A stretch of DNA of 64,000 nucleotides from Nocardioides sp. Soil797 (GTDB taxonomy: Bacteria > Actinomycetota > Actinomycetes > Propionibacteriales > Nocardioidaceae). Location: positions 3,384-67,383 of the forward strand of contig LMSR01000016.1 in NCBI GenBank assembly GCA_001429555.1, given 5' to 3'. Below the pieces are notes generated by a model, which was given only the letters and a program-made list of their open reading frames with translations, searched no databases and was not told the origin of the DNA. The position numbers and the translations under genes were made by a program. This document shows, one piece after another, positions 61,656-64,000 of the stretch (the first letter of the stretch is position 1; every line of letters starts with the position of its first letter).

Positions 61656-62942
61656 TCAGCCAGCCAGGTAGCCCATGTCGTGGATCCGCTGGATCGCGGC
61701 CCGCAGCTCCGGATGCGTCGCGGTGTCCGCGGCGCGGCCGCCCTCGACGTACGCCGCAGCGCCGGTCTGGTTGCCGCCGTCGAAGACCACGGTGAGGCGG
61801 TTGCCGACCTTGGCGTTGATCAGCGAGCCGAGCAGCGCGACCGGGTCGGCGCGGTCCTCGAGTGACAACACCGTGGTCGCCTCGGGGACGTTGGTGACCT
61901 GGGCGTTGGGTGCGCCGGCGGTGATGACCTGGTCGATCACGAACTTGTCGGAACCCGCCGCGGCCGCGATCTCCGCCGCCGCCAAGCCACCCTGGGCGTG
62001 GCCGACGACCATCACGCGGGCCCCGGGTTCGTCGCCGACGGCGTCCTCGATGGCCGCGATCACCGACGACACCCGGCCGGCGACGTCGCTGCCGACCAGC
62101 TGCAGCTGTGCGCCGCCACGCTGGGAGGTGCTCGGCAGGAAGGCGATGAAACGACTCCCGGGCAGCTTCTGCACCAACAGGTCACCCTCGACCCTGCTCA
62201 GGGAGGCCATCAGTTCCTCGATGCTGGCCGGTGCCGGTAGCTCGTCGACCGCCGACGAGGCCTCGGTCGTCGACTCGCGGTAGCCCCCGGCGACGTCGCG
62301 CAGGGCAGAGGAGAAGTCGTCGACGAAGTCGGTGGCCCCGACCGCGCGCAGTCCACCGTGGGTGACCGCCGGGCCCTCTTCGCCGCCGAGCACGGCCGCG
62401 GTGAGCAGGGCACGCATCTGCAGGCCTTCGAGCAGACCGCCACCACCGCTGACGAAGTGGTCCATCAGCTCGGGGTTCTGCTCGGCGAGCTCGTTGAGGT
62501 AGGAGGCCAGGCCCTCGCGGTCGAGCGCGTCGGTCTCGATCAGGCCGGCGGAGAAGATCGCCCCACCCAGCGCCACCTCGGGTGCGAGGTAGCCGACGGC
62601 ACGGGCGGCCACGGAGCCGAGCGTCTTGTACGCCGCGAGCTGCAGGTCGTCGATCCAGCGATAGGTCAGCACGGTGGCACGCACGATCAGGGCATCGGCG
62701 TCGAGCTCGACCGAGCGCACCATCAGCCCGGTCTTGCCGGTGGTGGCGTTGAGGATGTCCTCCTCCGCCTGGGCGTAGGTCGCCCTCGACAGCTCCTCGG
62801 AGTCGCTGACTCCCTCGTCGGCGAGGATGTCGGCGCCGAGGGATGCCCGCTCGCGCATCTCGTCACCGGAGTTGTCGAACAGGTCGGCCAGGCGCATCAT
62901 CTGGTCGTACTTGTCCTGCTGTTCGCTTTCGTGGGTGCTCAT
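61656..62942 (-). CDS. Hydrolase-like protein with degenerate nucleophile elbow (GHAQG)
   Basis: A 428-residue protein. The N-terminal 120 residues are helical (KYDQMMRLADLFDNSGDEMRERASLG), with WXG100-like character. The C-terminal half resembles a lipase/alpha-beta hydrolase: SRFIAFLPSTS, ARVMVVGHAQGGLAAAEIA and VITAGAPNAQVTNV. At the elbow, residue 316 is Ala instead of Ser (GHAQG, codon GCC at 61995-61997), so classical catalysis is lost. The start ATG 62942 overlaps the upstream stop (ATGA). It may be a scaffold, or a secreted or type VII-associated protein. Confidence 0.7.
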   Translation of the reverse strand: MSTHESEQQDKYDQMMRLADLFDNSGDEMRERASLGADILADEGVSDSEELSRATYAQAEEDILNATTGKTGLMVRSVELDADALIVRATVLTYRWIDDLQLAAYKTLGSVAARAVGYLAPEVALGGAIFSAGLIETDALDREGLASYLNELAEQNPELMDHFVSGGGGLLEGLQMRALLTAAVLGGEEGPAVTHGGLRAVGATDFVDDFSSALRDVAGGYRESTTEASSAVDELPAPASIEELMASLSRVEGDLLVQKLPGSRFIAFLPSTSQRGGAQLQLVGSDVAGRVSSVIAAIEDAVGDEPGARVMVVGHAQGGLAAAEIAAAAGSDKFVIDQVITAGAPNAQVTNVPEATTVLSLEDRADPVALLGSLINAKVGNRLTVVFDGGNQTGAAAYVEGGRAADTATHPELRAAIQRIHDMGYLAG

Positions 62943-63865
62943 GCGGTCACCTCCGCGAGGACAGGGCCCAGGCTTGCGGCCAGTTCGGTCGCTTCGACCC
63001 GGCGTACTTCGACGCGGTTGGTGGTGTCGTCCTGGTGGGCACGCAGCACGCGCCAACCGTCGGCGAGCAACACCCAGGAGACCACTCCGACCACGTCGCC
63101 GCCGGCGTCGATGTCGGCCACGAGGGCCCGCAGGCGACCGCGGGTCTCACCGACCAGGGCAGTGATCGCCGACGTGACCGTCGAGTCGTCGACAGACTCA
63201 CCCGAGCCGTCGACGACCTCGCCAGTGTGGTGGGCGACGATGGTGCCCAGCAGGTCGGTACGGCCGCTGCGCACGGCCTCCCCACCGGCATCGAGCAGCT
63301 CGTAGGGGAAGTCGATGACTGGCGCAACGGTCGACTCCTCCGTGACGTGGTCCTCGGGGAGTGTGGGAACGCGGCCGAGCTCCGAGGGCCAGTGGGGGCT
63401 CTCGAACCAGGCCAACTCGAAGACCACGCCGTCGGTGGTGGCCAGGGTGGCCACCGCGCCCTCGCGCTGGCGGTGCCAGGCCTTGGCCCGGATGCCGTCG
63501 ACGTTGAGGTCGATGTCCACCGCGACAGCCGGGGTCGCCAGCAGGCCGAGGGCACCGAGGACACCCGCATCGGCGGTGCCGTCGACGATCAGTCCACGCT
63601 TCGCGAGCGCCTCGGCCGGGTCGTGCAGCGTGGCCAGCGCGTCGGCGTACGCCTGGTCCTCTGTGGCGGCCCGGGACTGGCCCAGGCGGCTCTCGAAGGC
63701 ATTGGCGCCGGCGTCGGGGGCGGCGATCTCGAAGGGCAGCGGCGCGCCTCCGGCCCGCTCGGCGAGCAGCTGCAGCTCGGGCAGCGTCAGCGCCAGGCGG
63801 CGGGGCAGGCCCTCGAGTGTGCCTTCGGCGGCAGGGGAGGGGGCGCTCAGGTCAATGGTCGGCAT
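62939..63865 (-). CDS. Unidentified protein, possibly ESX/type VII-secretion associated (EspG-like)
   Basis: A 308-residue soluble protein, mixed alpha/beta, beginning MPTIDLSAPSPAAEGTLEGLPRRLALTLPELQLLAERAG. The spacing of LTLPELQLLAER and the later strand-rich stretch (AHHTGEVVDGSGE, RGRLRALVADIDAGG) recall EspG-type chaperones. The similarity is weak. It is coupled to the degenerate hydrolase and to a gene entering the window. No signal peptide. Confidence 0.55.
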   Translation of the reverse strand: MPTIDLSAPSPAAEGTLEGLPRRLALTLPELQLLAERAGGAPLPFEIAAPDAGANAFESRLGQSRAATEDQAYADALATLHDPAEALAKRGLIVDGTADAGVLGALGLLATPAVAVDIDLNVDGIRAKAWHRQREGAVATLATTDGVVFELAWFESPHWPSELGRVPTLPEDHVTEESTVAPVIDFPYELLDAGGEAVRSGRTDLLGTIVAHHTGEVVDGSGESVDDSTVTSAITALVGETRGRLRALVADIDAGGDVVGVVSWVLLADGWRVLRAHQDDTTNRVEVRRVEATELAASLGPVLAEVTA

Positions 63866-63868
63866 GTC

Positions 63869-64000
63869 TCACAACCCCGGGAGTTCGACGGTGAGCCAGT
63901 CCTTGTGGCCCGAGGTGGGGGCCACGAACTGGTCGAGAGTGCGGTCAGCGTCGTTGGGGTCGATGGTGACCCCGGACGACTCGCTCTGCGCACGCTGCTG
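63869..64000 (-). CDS. C-terminal fragment of the next upstream gene (partial)
   Basis: An open frame from the window edge to TGA at 63869-63871 gives 43 residues ending SGHKDWLTVELPGL. It ends four bases before the following start, so it belongs to the same operon. Function cannot be judged from this fragment. Confidence 0.6.
   Translation of the reverse strand, partial: QQRAQSESSGVTIDPNDADRTLDQFVAPTSGHKDWLTVELPGL

Overview
The window is a high-GC, densely packed actinobacterial chromosome segment, most like Nocardioides or another Propionibacteriales member. The reasons are the strong GC-ending codon use, many ATGA/GTGA start-stop overlaps, apparently leaderless promoters, an HNH/DUF222 (13E12-type) gene, a TIGR03084 protein of the mycothiol-associated DinB type, a SigK/RskA module and a SigE-type sigma factor. 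No phage, IS element, rRNA or CRISPR array is visible. The only tRNA found is tRNA-Ser(CGA).

Layout. 1-2.4 kb: tail of an unknown gene, prephenate dehydratase and an esterase/luciferase-fold fusion. 2.5-6.8 kb: a MerR regulator divergent from fadA-fadB, with a MerR-style promoter between them. 7-11.4 kb: a lipoprotein, then an ACAD10/11-like acyl-CoA dehydrogenase, an SDR, an APH-type kinase and a histidine phosphatase in an overlapping operon. 11.4-12.6 kb: an SDR and a VOC protein. 12.7-22.6 kb: a TetR-led, translationally coupled operon (TIGR03084, AtuA, two acyl-CoA dehydrogenases, SRPBCC, biotin-dependent acyl-CoA carboxylase beta and alpha) that looks like branched-chain or isoprenoid acyl-CoA catabolism. 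It contains an 86-bp tandemly repeated hairpin element carrying two coupled micro-ORFs. 23-26.4 kb: a GAF/winged-helix regulator, aldehyde dehydrogenase and DUF779. 26.5-32.2 kb: transporters, a Pcm-like methyltransferase, the HNH protein and a sulfotransferase-like protein.

32.3-41.4 kb is a complete SigK-like regulon. A molybdopterin oxidoreductase, fasciclin lipoprotein, sigK, anti-sigma factor, fused FAD oxidoreductase-DUF1365, two cyclopropane-fatty-acid synthases and a DUF1295 protein are served by three promoters with one architecture (CMATCC, 15 bp, SCGAAT). It parallels the M. tuberculosis sigK locus plus mpt70/mpt83.

41.4-64 kb: PLP enzyme, enoyl-CoA hydratase, SigE-type sigma with a membrane partner, rhomboid, HelD-like helicase, a proline-rich membrane protein interrupted by an amber codon, upp, the tadA pair, an XRE regulator, secreted proteins, tRNA-Ser, GH6 glycosidase, a secreted CocE-type hydrolase, TetR, and a MoxR/VWA pair. 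Three genes of unknown role at the right edge include a hydrolase-like protein whose nucleophile serine is replaced by alanine. Two arrays of a 22-nt repeat sit directly behind stop codons, at 12.6 and 61.5 kb.
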